The notes: generated by a model not told the origin, from the letters alone. DNA of 60,672 nt from Acidobacteriaceae bacterium (GCA_027452125.1 DAIDGZ010000011.1:1-60672); one strand, 5' to 3'; positions 27,283 to 36,423 are shown, counted from the stretch's first letter. Program-made: numbers and translations.

Positions 27283-28158
27283 ATGCGCCGGAACGAGGGA
27301 CTGCGGGCAGTGGCAGCTGGAATAGGCTTACTGGCAGGGTCTGGCCTTGCGCTCTATGCGCAGACTTCTTCGGTGAATGCAGCAGAGGCATCTGCAAAAG
27401 CCGCAGCCGCGCCGGAAGGAACCGCGCAGGCAGCTCCACGGCCGAAAACCTATGTTGTGCCAGCCGGCACCAGGGTCTTGCTGGAGTTGCGCAGCGCCAT
27501 CGACACGCGAAGCGCAAAGCCCGGCGACGGTGTCTATCTCAGTTCAACATTTCCTGTGGTGATGGGAAACCGGGTAATGATTCCAGCTGGTGTGTACGTG
27601 CAGGGCGTGGTAGATCGCGTGGCTCGGGCCGGGCGTTTCCACGGCAAGGCGCAGCTGGATATGCACTTCAGCTCGATCATCTTTCCCAATGGGACGGTGG
27701 TTGAAATTCCGGGGATGGTCAACAGTCTGCCGGGAGCCAAGCACCAGTCGGTTGCAAAGAACGGGGAAGGCACGATCCAGGAAGACTCCCAGAAGGGGCG
27801 GAACGCGGGGAAGGTTGCAGAGGTGACGGTTCCAACCGGCGCCACCATCGGCGCGATCGATGGCGCGGTGACGGGACATCCACTGGCCGGTACTCTCGGC
27901 GGTGTAGGCGCCGGACTGGCTGCCATGGGACTGGCCACGCTGTTTACGCGTGGAGCCGACGTGGATATTCCGTCGGGAACCCAGGTGGAAATGGTGCTGC
28001 AACGGCCGCTGGTGCTGCAGGAAGAGAATCTGACCAGCGCATCCGGACCAGGCGCCGCGCCGGCTCTGATTCCGGCGGCGGATCAACCACGCCCGCTGGA
28101 AAAGCCGCACCGCCCGATTCACATGATCTGTCCGCCCGGAGGACTGGGTTGCGAGTAA
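27283..28158 (+). CDS. Exported hypothetical protein with TrbI-like beta domain
   Basis: A 291-residue protein with an N-terminal signal (MRRNEGLRAVAAGIGLLAGSG), ATG 27283 behind AAAGGGA. An Ala-rich linker is followed by YVVPAGTRVLLELRSAIDTRSAKPGDGVYL, a domain with VMIPAGVYVQGVVDRVARAGRF, and later IPSGTQVEMVLQRPLVL. The repeated pattern of PAGT-x-V and IPxG-x-x-V strands resembles the C-terminal barrel of TrbI/VirB10-type proteins, but no conjugation gene is near. A glycine-rich hydrophobic segment (ATIGAIDGAVTGHPLAGTLG) lies in the middle. Function is unknown. It precedes lepB by 15 bases and is probably co-transcribed with it. Confidence 0.7.
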   Translation: MRRNEGLRAVAAGIGLLAGSGLALYAQTSSVNAAEASAKAAAAPEGTAQAAPRPKTYVVPAGTRVLLELRSAIDTRSAKPGDGVYLSSTFPVVMGNRVMIPAGVYVQGVVDRVARAGRFHGKAQLDMHFSSIIFPNGTVVEIPGMVNSLPGAKHQSVAKNGEGTIQEDSQKGRNAGKVAEVTVPTGATIGAIDGAVTGHPLAGTLGGVGAGLAAMGLATLFTRGADVDIPSGTQVEMVLQRPLVLQEENLTSASGPGAAPALIPAADQPRPLEKPHRPIHMICPPGGLGCE

Positions 28159-28173
28159 TCTATTAGAAAGGCG

Positions 28174-28782
28174 ATGGTAACTCTTCCTCCCGATTCCCCA
28201 ATGCGCGCACCAGAAACCGAAAACTCAGCTGCCGAGGCACAGACAGCCCCCGTTGCAGGAGAGCCTCGCAAGCCGAGTTCCATGGGGCTTTGGCTGCGCG
28301 ATCTCATTATTTCAACCACGGTCTCGGTGCTGATTATCACCTTTCTCTACCAGCCGGTGCGGGTGGAAGGCACCAGCATGCTGCCCCGGCTGGAAAACAG
28401 CGATCGCCTGTTCATCAACAAGTTTGTCTATCACATCGCGGCCATCCGGCGGGACGATGTGGTCGTCTTCCACTATCCACTGGACCCGGCAAAGAGCTAC
28501 ATCAAGCGCGTCATCGGCCTTCCGGGAGATCGCATCTGGATTCAGCACGGGCAGGTCTGGTTGAATGGCAAACCTTTGCCCGAGGGCTATGTTCCGGAGG
28601 AATATCGCGATGACCGCTCGATGGCAGCGATGGTGGTGCCGCCGCACGAGTACTTTGTGATGGGCGATCACCGGTCAATCTCCTCAGACAGCAGGGACTT
28701 CGGGCCGGTGCAACGCTCACTGATTTACGGGAAGGCAGAGTTTGTCTATTGGCCGGCGCGGGACATGGGCGTAGTGCATTAG
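28174..28782 (+). CDS. lepB: Signal peptidase I
   Basis: A 202-residue inner-membrane protease that removes signal peptides from exported proteins. One membrane anchor (residues about 40-58) is followed by the catalytic Ser68 in VEGTSMLPRLENSDRLFINK and the general-base Lys111 in SYIKRVIGLPGDRI. The last conserved box is YFVMGDHRSISSDSRDFGPV. Length is typical of a minimal SPase I. ATG 28174 follows GAAAGG. It sits between an exported hypothetical protein and carA. Confidence 0.95.
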   Translation: MVTLPPDSPMRAPETENSAAEAQTAPVAGEPRKPSSMGLWLRDLIISTTVSVLIITFLYQPVRVEGTSMLPRLENSDRLFINKFVYHIAAIRRDDVVVFHYPLDPAKSYIKRVIGLPGDRIWIQHGQVWLNGKPLPEGYVPEEYRDDRSMAAMVVPPHEYFVMGDHRSISSDSRDFGPVQRSLIYGKAEFVYWPARDMGVVH

Positions 28783-28807
28783 GGCCATTGCGCGATAATT
28801 GGCCCCG

Positions 28808-28839
28808 GCGTGATTTTCGTCACGCAAACCTGCTAAAAT
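28808..28839 (+). promoter_or_regulatory. Candidate operator and -10 element before carA
   Basis: GCGTGA (28808-28813) and TCACGC (28820-28825) form a perfect inverted repeat across six bases. A TAAAAT box follows at 28834-28839, 28 bases before the carA ATG. The position suits control of pyrimidine/arginine supply, but I cannot match it to a known ArgR or PyrR site. Confidence 0.35.
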
Positions 28840-28866
28840 CGATTGAATCCACTCCTCGGAGAGGCA

Positions 28867-30024
28867 ATGCAGGCTATATTGGCGCTCGAAGACGGGCGCA
28901 TCTTCCGTGGCCAAGGCTTTGGACATCAAGGTGAATGCCTGGGCGAGGTCGTTTTTAATACTTCCCTAACCGGTTATCAGGAGATCGCAACGGATCCTTC
29001 CTATGCCGGACAAATCGTCGTTCTCACCAATCCCCAAATCGGCAATTACGGCACAAATCATGCAGACAATGAGGCGGCAAAGCCCTTCATTGAAGGATTG
29101 ATTGTGCGCGAACTGTCGCACATCAGCTCCAACTGGCGCTCCGAACAGGTGACCGACGAGTACATGGAGCGCTACCAGGTTCCGGTGCTGGCGGAGATCG
29201 ACACGCGCGCGCTGGTCCGCCATCTGCGCAATCAGGGCGTGATGCGCGGAGTCATCACTACCAGGGCGGGAGAGTTTACCGCGGCGGATGTGGATGGACT
29301 GGTCGCCAAGGCGCGTTCGATCCCCAAGATGGAAGGAACGGACCTGGCCAAGGTGGTATCGACCAAGTCGGTATATACCTTCGACGCCGACGATGTGCGG
29401 AACCAGACCGGCGACACGCTGTTGCCTGGCATGCCGAACGGGGACAAACGAAAGCTGCTGCACGTGGTCGCCTACGACTTCGGCATCAAGCAGAACATCC
29501 TGCGCATGCTCACGCGCGAGGGCTGCCGGGTTACGGTGGTTCCTGCCGGAACCAAGGCAGAGGATGTACTGGAGATGAAGCCCGATGGAGTCTTCCTGTC
29601 GAACGGACCGGGAGATCCCGAGCCTGTGGATTACGCAGTGAAGGCGATTCGGCAGATCATCGGACGCATCCCGGTCTTCGGCATCTGCCTGGGACACCAG
29701 CTTACGGGCCTTGCGCTTGGCGGACGTACCTACAAGCTCAAGTTCGGGCACCACGGCGGTAATCACCCGGTGCGGAACAACAAGACCGGCAAGGTGGAGA
29801 TCACTGCGCACAACCACAACTTTGCGGTTGATCCGGAGTCGATCAACGCCAACGAAGTGGAACTGACGCACGTAGACCTGAACGACAACACGCTGGAAGG
29901 CCTGCGCCACAAGTCGCTTCCCCTGTTCAGCGTGCAGTATCACCCAGAGGCAGCGCCGGGGCCCCACGACTCGCACTACCTGTTCCGCGACTTCCGCGCC
30001 ATGATGGAGGAGTGGAAGGGATGA
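28867..30024 (+). CDS. carA: Carbamoyl-phosphate synthase, small (glutaminase) subunit
   Basis: A 385-residue subunit that hydrolyses glutamine to feed ammonia to CarB for carbamoyl phosphate (pyrimidine and arginine synthesis). ATG 28867 follows GGAGAGG. The N-terminal CarA domain ([33 protein letters not shown]) is followed by a class I amidotransferase domain. It carries the nucleophile Cys274 in [16 protein letters not shown] and the His-x-Glu pair in [14 protein letters not shown]. The stop TGA overlaps the next gene's ATG (ATGA), so the following hypothetical gene is translationally coupled to it. carB is 1.4 kb further on. Confidence 0.96.
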   Translation: MQAILALEDGRIFRGQGFGHQGECLGEVVFNTSLTGYQEIATDPSYAGQIVVLTNPQIGNYGTNHADNEAAKPFIEGLIVRELSHISSNWRSEQVTDEYMERYQVPVLAEIDTRALVRHLRNQGVMRGVITTRAGEFTAADVDGLVAKARSIPKMEGTDLAKVVSTKSVYTFDADDVRNQTGDTLLPGMPNGDKRKLLHVVAYDFGIKQNILRMLTREGCRVTVVPAGTKAEDVLEMKPDGVFLSNGPGDPEPVDYAVKAIRQIIGRIPVFGICLGHQLTGLALGGRTYKLKFGHHGGNHPVRNNKTGKVEITAHNHNFAVDPESINANEVELTHVDLNDNTLEGLRHKSLPLFSVQYHPEAAPGPHDSHYLFRDFRAMMEEWKG

Positions 30025-30548
30025 AAAAGACTCCCCTCATCCTGTTTATGTTCTTGGGATTGGGGAGTTGTTTTTCTTCTGCACAGGGCCAACAAGATAT
30101 AGGCCCCTTCGACAGATATCTGGCTGGTCTCAAGATGAAGCAACCAGAAGCAGAATTGGTCCGCTTCGCAGGAGAATGCGGTGTGGACCTCAAGGCGGTC
30201 GCGCCTCGTTTTGCCCAAAGCCCAAATCAGAAGTGGATTCCGGTCAAGGACCTTTCCAGTGCCTTGAAAGACCAAGAGACCGATTTCTATGCAACCGTTT
30301 CAGTTTGGCATATTGGAGACACGGTTTTGCTTGAAGAATGGGGCATGAAATTGGACACCGGTAGTTTTTCGCGACAGTTGGTTTGTTTGAAGGGCTCAAA
30401 GATCAGTTTCTTTGAGGGTGTGGACTGGACAATCCCGGTCGAGGGAGAAAGCTCCTCCAATCCGTCATGGGATTATCAACAGTTCTGGAGAGCCGGGCAG
30501 AACGGTGCTTATACGAAGATGTGGAGTATATCCATGAGCGCCCAATGA
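30021..30548 (+). CDS. Small exported or lipoprotein-like hypothetical protein, coupled to carA
   Basis: A 175-residue protein of unknown function. ATG 30021 overlaps the carA stop (ATGA), so it is read by ribosomes leaving carA. The N-terminus [17 protein letters not shown] is a signal peptide with a lipobox-like LGSC. The mature part ([20 protein letters not shown], then [21 protein letters not shown]) is a mix of strands and helices I do not recognise. Its codons are visibly less GC-rich than carA and carB, suggesting later arrival. It begins the 1.4-kb block that separates carA from carB. A tiny ORF follows with another ATGA overlap. Confidence 0.65.
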   Translation: MKKTPLILFMFLGLGSCFSSAQGQQDIGPFDRYLAGLKMKQPEAELVRFAGECGVDLKAVAPRFAQSPNQKWIPVKDLSSALKDQETDFYATVSVWHIGDTVLLEEWGMKLDTGSFSRQLVCLKGSKISFFEGVDWTIPVEGESSSNPSWDYQQFWRAGQNGAYTKMWSISMSAQ

Positions 30549-30649
30549 AAGCGCCGGCATTGGATGCAGAAACAAAGAGAGATCTTGATTGGAAATGGGA
30601 AGTTCATACCTGGAAAGATCTGAATTACCCAGACGCGCTTTTGAAATGA
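30545..30649 (+). CDS. Tiny ORF or frameshifted tail after the carA-coupled gene
   Basis: A 34-codon frame starting [20 protein letters not shown] and ending at TGA 30647-30649. Its ATG overlaps the stop of the preceding gene (ATGA). The composition is protein-like (charged helix followed by WKDLNYPDALL). It may be a real small coupled protein, or the original C-terminus of the upstream protein lost by a frameshift. I cannot decide from one sequence. Confidence 0.3.
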   Translation: MKAPALDAETKRDLDWKWEVHTWKDLNYPDALLK

Positions 30650-30676
30650 CTCCCAACTTGGAGTGCCTTGAAGGGG

Positions 30677-30826
30677 CACGGCTTTAGCCGTGGCGCTACG
30701 GATGCAAAGGAATTGACGGCTTTAGCCGCTGAGGAACGATGGGCACGGCGACCGAATGAAGGGTACGGCCTTTAGGCCGTACGTTAGAAGCAGTAGAACA
30801 CCCGGGCTTTAGCCCCTGAGGGAATG
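30677..30826 (+). repeat. REP palindromes on the left side of the RAYT gene
   Basis: Several short palindromes built on GGCTTTAGCC or GGCCTTTAGGCC lie in about 150 bases. They are CACGGCT-TT-AGCCGTG (30677-30692), GACGGCTTTAGCCGCTGAGGA (30715 on), a 20-base palindrome GTACGGCCT-TT-AGGCCGTAC (30763-30782) and GGGCTTTAGCCCC... (30804-30826). The last one returns as an exact 23-base inverted copy at 31259-31281. These are typical REP/BIME-like elements mobilised by a RAYT transposase. Confidence 0.85.
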
Positions 30827-30828
30827 GG

Positions 30829-31404
30829 ATGCGTCCAGCAAGAGAGCCAAATCGGAACAGTGACGCCACCTATTTTGTCTCCACCCAGACGGCAGGTCGA
30901 AAGCCATTTTTTCGTCACAAACGCTGGGCGCGGTTGATGATGGCAACTCTCCAACGTTATGCCGAGAAAGATTTCATCCTTCACGCCTATGTCATCATGC
31001 CGGACCACCTGCACCTGCTCATCACTCCAAATGAGAGTCTTGAGAAAGCCGTTCAGTTGATCAAGGGCGGATTTTCTTTCCGAGCGAAGCGCGAACTCGA
31101 TTACAAGTTCGACATCTGGCAGCCGGGATTTACCGATCACCGCATTCGCGATGAGGAAGACTGGAAGCGCCATCTTGAATACATCCGCAGCAATCCCCTT
31201 GAAGTCAGGTTGGTGGAAGATTCTGTCCTCTACGAGTACATGGGCTTTCCTAACATCGCATTCCCTCAGGGGCTAAAGCCCCGCGAGTTAAGCGATGTGG
31301 ATGTACGGCCTGAAGGCCGTACCCTTCAACCCAAAGGCCGCATTCGTCAACCTGAGGGCCGTACGCTTCAAGAAGACAACAAGCAAGTTTGTCCCCCAAA
31401 GTAA
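30829..31404 (+). mobile_element. REP-associated tyrosine transposase (RAYT, IS200-like Y1 family)
   Basis: A 191-codon gene for a single-domain Y1 transposase that cuts and joins single-stranded REP hairpins. The HUH-like metal motif is H60-L-H62 in IMPDHLHLLI, and the catalytic tyrosine is Y118 in HLEYIRSNPLE. Conserved RAYT features also include the N-terminal ATYFVSTQTAGRKPFF segment and FDIWQPGFTDHRIRDEEDW. The conserved domain ends near residue 142. The last 48 residues (from IAFPQGLKPRELS) are simply the translation of REP palindromes, giving repeats of the RPEGRTLQ kind. ATG 30829 lies two bases past the left REP. The unit is inserted between carA and carB, on the same strand, and may still be transcribed with them. 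Confidence 0.9.
31259..31370 (+). repeat. REP palindromes on the right side, inside the RAYT 3-prime codons
   Basis: CATTCCCTCAGG... at 31259-31281 is the exact 23-base inverse of 30804-30826. A 20-base palindrome GTACGGCCT-GA-AGGCCGTAC follows at 31303-31322. Two half-units then follow (AAAGGCCG near 31333, CCTGAGGGCCGTACGCTTCA at 31351-31370). All are translated in frame as the RAYT C-terminal tail. Confidence 0.85.
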
Positions 31405-31422
31405 AGGTCAAAGAAGAAGAGA

Positions 31423-34400
31423 ATGCCACGCAGAAATGACATCCAGAAGATCCTCGTGATCGGCTCCGGCCCGATCGTGATCGGCCAGTCGGCCGAGTTC
31501 GACTACTCCGGCACACAGGCCTGCAAGGCGCTCAAGCAGGAAGGCTATGAGGTGGTGCTGGTCAATTCCAACCCGGCCACCATCATGACCGATCCGGAAC
31601 TGGCGGACCGGACCTATATTGAGCCGCTGAGCCGCGACTATCTGGAGGAGGTCATCCGCATCGAGTCGGAGATGCTGGCCACGCAGCCGGGCGCGGGCAA
31701 GTTTGCCCTGCTGCCTACGGTAGGCGGGCAGACGGCGCTCAACCTGGCCGTGGATCTTTCCGATGCGGGCATTCTGGAGAAGTATGGCGTTGAGCTGATT
31801 GGCGCCAAGCTGGATGCCATCAAGAAGGCGGAAGATCGCCTGCTCTTCAAGGATGCGATGATTCGCATCGGCCTGGACGTGGCGCGCTCGGCGCTGGTGA
31901 ATAATCTGCGCGACGGCATGGACTTTGCCGGCAAGATGGGCTTCCCGGTGTTGATCCGGCCCAGCTTTACGCTCGGCGGCTCCGGCGGCGGAATCGCCTA
32001 CAACCGCGAAGAGCTGATGGAGATTCTCTCCCGCGGTCTCGATCTCTCTCCCGTCCACGAGTGCCTGATCGAAGAGAGCATCCTCGGCTGGAAGGAGTAC
32101 GAACTGGAGGTGATGCGCGACCTCGCGGACAACGTCATCATCATCTGCTCGATTGAGAACTTCGATCCGATGGGCGTGCACACCGGGGACTCCATCACCG
32201 TGGCTCCGGCGCAGACGCTTACCGATCGCGAGTACCAGAAGATGCGCGATGCCGCGCTGGCCGTGATGCGCGAAATCGGCGTGGAGACTGGCGGCTCCAA
32301 CGTGCAGTTCGCTGTGAACCCGCAGGATGGCCGCATGATCGTCATCGAGATGAACCCGCGCGTCTCGCGTTCCTCGGCGCTGGCCTCGAAGGCTACCGGC
32401 TTCCCGATCGCCAAGATTGCGGCCAAACTTGCTGTGGGTTACACGCTGGACGAGATTCCCAATGACATCACGCGCAAGACGCCGGCCTGCTTTGAGCCCA
32501 CCATCGACTACGTGGTGGTAAAGATTCCCAAGTGGCAGTTTGAGAAGTTCCAGGGCGCGGATGACACGCTGGGTCCGCAGATGAAGTCTGTGGGCGAGGT
32601 GATGGCCATGGGCCGCACCTTCAAGGAAGCCCTGATGAAGGCTTGGCGCGCACTGGAGACCGGCAAAAAGACCGGCTCCGAGGTGCTGGAGCCGAAGCGC
32701 CTGACGCAGATGCTGGTGACGCCGCGGCCGGAGCGCCTGGGCTATATCCGCTTTGCCTTTGAGCGCGGCATGAGCGTACGCGAAGTGGCGCGGCTCACCG
32801 GCATGGATCCCTGGTTCCTGCACCAGATTCGCGAAGTGACGCAGGCGCAGGGCGCCATCAGCCACACTACGCCGGACGCCATCTCTGCCGAGGAGCTGCG
32901 CCGCCTGAAGCGCCTGGGCCTGAGCGACGAGCGCATCGCCACCGAGTGGAAGCTGGAAGGGCACGAGGGCGTGCGCAAGGTGAGGGAACTGCGCGAGAGC
33001 AAGGGAATTCGCCCGGTCTTCAAGCTGGTGGATACCTGCGCCGCGGAGTTTGAGTCGATGACACCCTACCTCTACTCGACCTACGACGAAGAGGACGAGG
33101 CGGCACCGACCGACAAACCCAAGATCATCATCCTCGGTTCGGGACCGAACCGCATCGGCCAGGGCATTGAGATCGACTACTGCTGCTGCCATGCAGCCTT
33201 TGCACTCAAGGACGACGGCTACGAGACCATCATGGTCAACTGCAACCCTGAGACCGTCTCCACTGACTACGACACCAGCGACCGCCTCTACTTTGAACCG
33301 CTGACGCTGGAAGACGTGCTCGCCGTCTATCACCACGAAGCACAATCCGGCGCCCAGGTGGGCATGATCGTGCAGTTTGGCGGACAGACGCCACTGAACC
33401 TCGCGCAGCGTCTGCGTGCCGCGGGCGTGCCGATCGTGGGCACCTCGCCGGAGTCGATTGATCTGGCCGAGGATCGCAAGCGTTTCGGCAAGCTTCTGGA
33501 GGAGTTGCAGATTCCCCAGCCGCAGGGCGGAACAGCGACGAGCGAGAAGGAAGCTCTGGCCGTGGCGGAGCGCATTGGCTATCCCGTGCTGGTGCGGCCC
33601 AGCTACGTGCTGGGTGGCCGCGCCATGGTCATCGCATACGACGCCAACGCCGTGGCGCATTACATGCGCGAGGCAGTGGAGTACTCGCAGGAGCGCCCTG
33701 TGCTCATCGATCACTTCCTGGAGAATGCCGTTGAGGTGGACATCGACGCGCTGTGCGACTCAGAGGACGTGGTCATCGCCGGCATCATGCAGCACATTGA
33801 AGAAGCCGGCATTCACTCCGGCGACTCCTCCTGTGTGCTGCCTGCAGTGAGCATCCGCAAGGAAACACTGGACACGCTGCGCAACTACACGCGGAAGCTC
33901 GCGATGGCGCTGAAGGTAATCGGCCTGGTCAACCTGCAGTTCGCCATTCAGCGTGACGAGCAGGGCAACGACAACGTCTATGTGATCGAAGTGAACCCAC
34001 GCGCCTCGCGCACGGTGCCGTATGTCTCCAAGGCTACGGGGATTCCGCTGGCCAAGATTGCTTCGCGCCTGATGACCGGCCGCAAGCTGCGCGAACTGCT
34101 TCCGGAACAGCTTGCCAGCGGCAAGGATCTGGATACCGGCTCGTATTACTACGTCAAGTCTCCGGTCTTCCCGTGGGGCAAGTTTATCGGCGTGGATACG
34201 GTGCTTGGCCCGGAGATGAAGTCCACCGGCGAGGTAATGGGCGTGGCTTCGAGCTTTGGTGAGGCCTTTGCCAAGGCACAACTCTCCGCTGGGCAAACAC
34301 TACCCACCAGCGGAACAGTGTTCTTCAGCGTGAATGATCACGACAAGGCTGCCGCAGTGGATCTGGCGCGCCGCTACCAGCATCTCGGCTTCAAGCTGGT

Positions 34401-34716
34401 GGCTACGGAAGGCACAGCCAATGCACTGGAGGGCGCGGGCCTGATTGTAGAGCGGATCTTCAAGGTGAAGGAAGGCCGGCCCAACATTGTGGACCTGATC
34501 AAGGAAGGCCGGATTCAGCTGATCGTGAATACGCCGCAGGGGCAGGACACCTTCTTTGACGAGAAGGCAATCCGCCGCGCGTCAGTGCTTGCGCGGATTC
34601 CTACCATCACCACCATTGCTGCGGCTCAGGCAGCTGCTGAGGGCATCGCGGCGCGCCAGCGGCACAGCACCACGGTCTACGCCCTGCAGCAGCTTCACAA
34701 GGAAAAAGGCGCCTGA
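31423..34716 (+). CDS. carB: Carbamoyl-phosphate synthase, large subunit
   Basis: A 1097-residue synthase that makes carbamoyl phosphate from bicarbonate, two ATP and ammonia delivered by CarA. The two homologous ATP-grasp halves are evident: [20 protein letters not shown] near the N-terminus and [21 protein letters not shown] near residue 570. Metal-binding [16 protein letters not shown] and [16 protein letters not shown] repeat the same motif. The C-terminal methylglyoxal-synthase-like allosteric domain (from about residue 960, [20 protein letters not shown]) is present. A GAAGAAGAG ribosome site precedes ATG 31423. The stop lies inside a 12-bp hairpin (34708-34734). Confidence 0.97.
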   Translation: MPRRNDIQKILVIGSGPIVIGQSAEFDYSGTQACKALKQEGYEVVLVNSNPATIMTDPELADRTYIEPLSRDYLEEVIRIESEMLATQPGAGKFALLPTVGGQTALNLAVDLSDAGILEKYGVELIGAKLDAIKKAEDRLLFKDAMIRIGLDVARSALVNNLRDGMDFAGKMGFPVLIRPSFTLGGSGGGIAYNREELMEILSRGLDLSPVHECLIEESILGWKEYELEVMRDLADNVIIICSIENFDPMGVHTGDSITVAPAQTLTDREYQKMRDAALAVMREIGVETGGSNVQFAVNPQDGRMIVIEMNPRVSRSSALASKATGFPIAKIAAKLAVGYTLDEIPNDITRKTPACFEPTIDYVVVKIPKWQFEKFQGADDTLGPQMKSVGEVMAMGRTFKEALMKAWRALETGKKTGSEVLEPKRLTQMLVTPRPERLGYIRFAFERGMSVREVARLTGMDPWFLHQIREVTQAQGAISHTTPDAISAEELRRLKRLGLSDERIATEWKLEGHEGVRKVRELRESKGIRPVFKLVDTCAAEFESMTPYLYSTYDEEDEAAPTDKPKIIILGSGPNRIGQGIEIDYCCCHAAFALKDDGYETIMVNCNPETVSTDYDTSDRLYFEPLTLEDVLAVYHHEAQSGAQVGMIVQFGGQTPLNLAQRLRAAGVPIVGTSPESIDLAEDRKRFGKLLEELQIPQPQGGTATSEKEALAVAERIGYPVLVRPSYVLGGRAMVIAYDANAVAHYMREAVEYSQERPVLIDHFLENAVEVDIDALCDSEDVVIAGIMQHIEEAGIHSGDSSCVLPAVSIRKETLDTLRNYTRKLAMALKVIGLVNLQFAIQRDEQGNDNVYVIEVNPRASRTVPYVSKATGIPLAKIASRLMTGRKLRELLPEQLASGKDLDTGSYYYVKSPVFPWGKFIGVDTVLGPEMKSTGEVMGVASSFGEAFAKAQLSAGQTLPTSGTVFFSVNDHDKAAAVDLARRYQHLGFKLVATEGTANALEGAGLIVERIFKVKEGRPNIVDLIKEGRIQLIVNTPQGQDTFFDEKAIRRASVLARIPTITTIAAAQAAAEGIAARQRHSTTVYALQQLHKEKGA

Positions 34717-34734
34717 GAGATCCTCTCAGGCGCC
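34703..34734 (-). terminator. Terminator shared by the convergent gene ends of carB and the membrane protein
   Basis: GGCGCCTGAGAG (34708-34719) and CTCTCAGGCGCC (34723-34734) form a 12-bp perfect stem with a 3-base loop. Read on the minus strand it is followed by five T residues (34707-34703), so it is a good intrinsic terminator for the minus-strand gene. The carB TGA stop lies within it, and read on the plus strand it lacks a T-run. Confidence 0.8.
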
Positions 34735-34753
34735 CGTCCCTGCAAAGCTGGCT

Positions 34754-35263
34754 CTACGAACGTTTGCGCAGTGCCAGCTTTGCTCCGATGGAGTAGCCCA
34801 CCAGGGCCGCGCACGGCCAGGTGGCAAAGAAGGGTCCGTCGTTGTCGATCAGCCCGCTCGGGCTGGGCAGGCTGAAGAAGGTACGCGTCAGCTTCTCGGT
34901 CGCTCCACACTGCAGGCACTGATTCGGCCCCGTCGGCATATCCAGAATCCACAGACTGAGGATCAGCATCCAGATCAGGCCGAAGAGCCAGATAGTGGGA
35001 GCCATATCGTCCTGACGGAAGCGATTAATGGCAAACCCGGCCGCCAGCGGCACTGTGACCGACAGAGTAAGAATCAACAACTGCGAAACAGATTGTGGAT
35101 TGACGGCGTAGCCCAGCAACATGAGCAGAAGCCAGGTGGACAGCGCCAGCAAGATATGCACGACGAAGGACACGGCCTGACGGGAAAGTCTTGAAGAGGC
35201 ATCCTCTTCTTCATGCAGCAAAGAGTCCATCTGCGCGGCTCCTGAATTCGTATTATCCAGCAC
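34754..35263 (-). CDS. Hypothetical membrane protein with four hydrophobic segments
   Basis: A 169-residue protein starting MLDNTNSGAAQMDSLLHEEE (ATG 35261-35263, with a second ATG 11 codons later). Four membrane helices are visible (FVVHILLALSTWLLLMLLGY, LLILTLSVTVPLAAGFAIN, TIWLFGLIWMLILSLWIL and a C-terminal WPCAALVGYSIGAKLAL). A CLQCG pair in the loop near residue 120 could bind a metal or form a disulfide. I do not recognise the family. It is convergent with carB and divergent from the DapA-like gene. Confidence 0.65.
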   Translation of the reverse strand: MLDNTNSGAAQMDSLLHEEEDASSRLSRQAVSFVVHILLALSTWLLLMLLGYAVNPQSVSQLLILTLSVTVPLAAGFAINRFRQDDMAPTIWLFGLIWMLILSLWILDMPTGPNQCLQCGATEKLTRTFFSLPSPSGLIDNDGPFFATWPCAALVGYSIGAKLALRKRS

Positions 35264-35352
35264 TTGCCATACATTTGAAAGCGATATAGAACAATCGTTG
35301 CCAGGATAGGGAATATCCTTCAGGCAGGTTCCTGAGGTTCTACAATAATCTC

Positions 35353-36408
35353 ATGCTTCTGGAAGGCATTTTTGCTGCTGTTACCACTCCGTTCTATGCA
35401 GACGAGCGCGTCTACTACCGCAAACTCGAGGCCAATGTAGCCCGCTACTCCCGCAGCCTGCTGGCGGGCATGGTGGTACTCGGATCCACGGGCGAAGCCG
35501 TAGCCCTTGACGATGCTGAATCGCTGGAAGCCCTTCGCGTTGCCGCCGAGGCTGCCGCGCCAGAAAAGATGCTGATCGCCGGCGTGGGCCGGGAGAGCGT
35601 AAAGGCAACGCTGACCTTGGCTGACGCTGCGGCAACCAGCAAGTATGATGCGATTCTCGTCCGCCCGCCATCCTACTACTCCGGCCAGATCACTCCCGCC
35701 ATCCTGCACAGCTATTTCTCCGCGGTAGCGGACCGCTCTCCGCTGCCGGTAGTGCTCTACAACATTCCCAAGTGCACGCACATGGAGATTCCCGTAGAGA
35801 CGGTGGCGGAACTGGCACAGCATCCCAACATCATCGGCATCAAGGACTCAAGCGGTGATATGGACCGATTGCGCGACACAATCGCCAAAACCCAGAATTC
35901 TCCGCGGAGAACAGTAACTGTTACCACTATCTTTGAAGCGGTTACCAGCCGCATGCGCACGCCCAGGGTAGAGACGGGCGCGGCCTTTGTGCCGGCGGGT
36001 GAGTTGGCCGGCGGGGTTGCCCTGGCAGTGGCGCCGCCAGCGCCAGAGCTGAAGACACGAACCAAGGAAGTTGGATTCCAAACGTTGATGGGGTCTACCG
36101 GCGGAGTACTGCAGGCATTAGAGGCTGGCGCAGCCGGGGCCATCCTGGCCTTCGCTGCCTGTGCCCCCCAGGCCTGCCAGGAGATCTATCTGGCGTGGAA
36201 GGATCACGACCTGAAGCTGGCAGAAGAGAAGCAGAAGCGTATCGCGGAAGCAGGCAGGCGCATTGTTGGCAGCCTGGGAATTCGCGGCGTAAAATACGCC
36301 TGCGATTTCAACGGCTACTATGGCGGTCGCGCACGATCTCCGCTGCCTCTGGTTACGGCTGAGGAAAAGGGTGAAATTGAGCGCCTGCTGGCTGAGATTC
36401 GAAACTGA
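35353..36408 (+). CDS. Dihydrodipicolinate-synthase-family (DapA-like) aldolase with an insertion
   Basis: A 351-residue class I aldolase of the NAL/DapA superfamily, longer than the usual 290-300. GIFAAVTTPFYADERVYYRK opens the barrel, LGSTGEAVALDDAE is the pyruvate-binding loop, VVLYNIPKCT holds the catalytic tyrosine and IIGIKDSSGD the Schiff-base lysine. About 60 extra residues, from RRTVTVTTIFEAVTSRMRTP to TRTKEVGFQ, are inserted between the lysine strand and the next conserved MGSTGGVLQALEAGAAG segment. The substrate could be a 2-keto sugar acid, 4-hydroxy-2-oxoglutarate or aspartate semialdehyde. The insert argues against a plain DapA. The gene is 15 bases upstream of the VOC gene and may be in one operon with it. 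Confidence 0.82.
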   Translation: MLLEGIFAAVTTPFYADERVYYRKLEANVARYSRSLLAGMVVLGSTGEAVALDDAESLEALRVAAEAAAPEKMLIAGVGRESVKATLTLADAAATSKYDAILVRPPSYYSGQITPAILHSYFSAVADRSPLPVVLYNIPKCTHMEIPVETVAELAQHPNIIGIKDSSGDMDRLRDTIAKTQNSPRRTVTVTTIFEAVTSRMRTPRVETGAAFVPAGELAGGVALAVAPPAPELKTRTKEVGFQTLMGSTGGVLQALEAGAAGAILAFAACAPQACQEIYLAWKDHDLKLAEEKQKRIAEAGRRIVGSLGIRGVKYACDFNGYYGGRARSPLPLVTAEEKGEIERLLAEIRN

Positions 36409-36423
36409 CAGGGGACTTCTACT

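Noticed and set aside
28966-29976. Open frame of 336 codons on the strand opposite carA
   Set aside because: Antisense shadow of carA; composition is His/Arg/Val-rich and unlike a real protein.
30677-31370. REP palindromes read as a CRISPR array
   Set aside because: The units differ in length and sequence, are palindromes without uniform spacers, and surround a RAYT gene.
31408-33714. Very long open frame on the strand opposite carB (768 codons)
   Set aside because: It lies wholly within carB, its product is rich in His, Arg, Leu and Ala with no recognisable motif, and carB is unmistakable on the plus strand. GC-rich genes often leave such antisense frames open.
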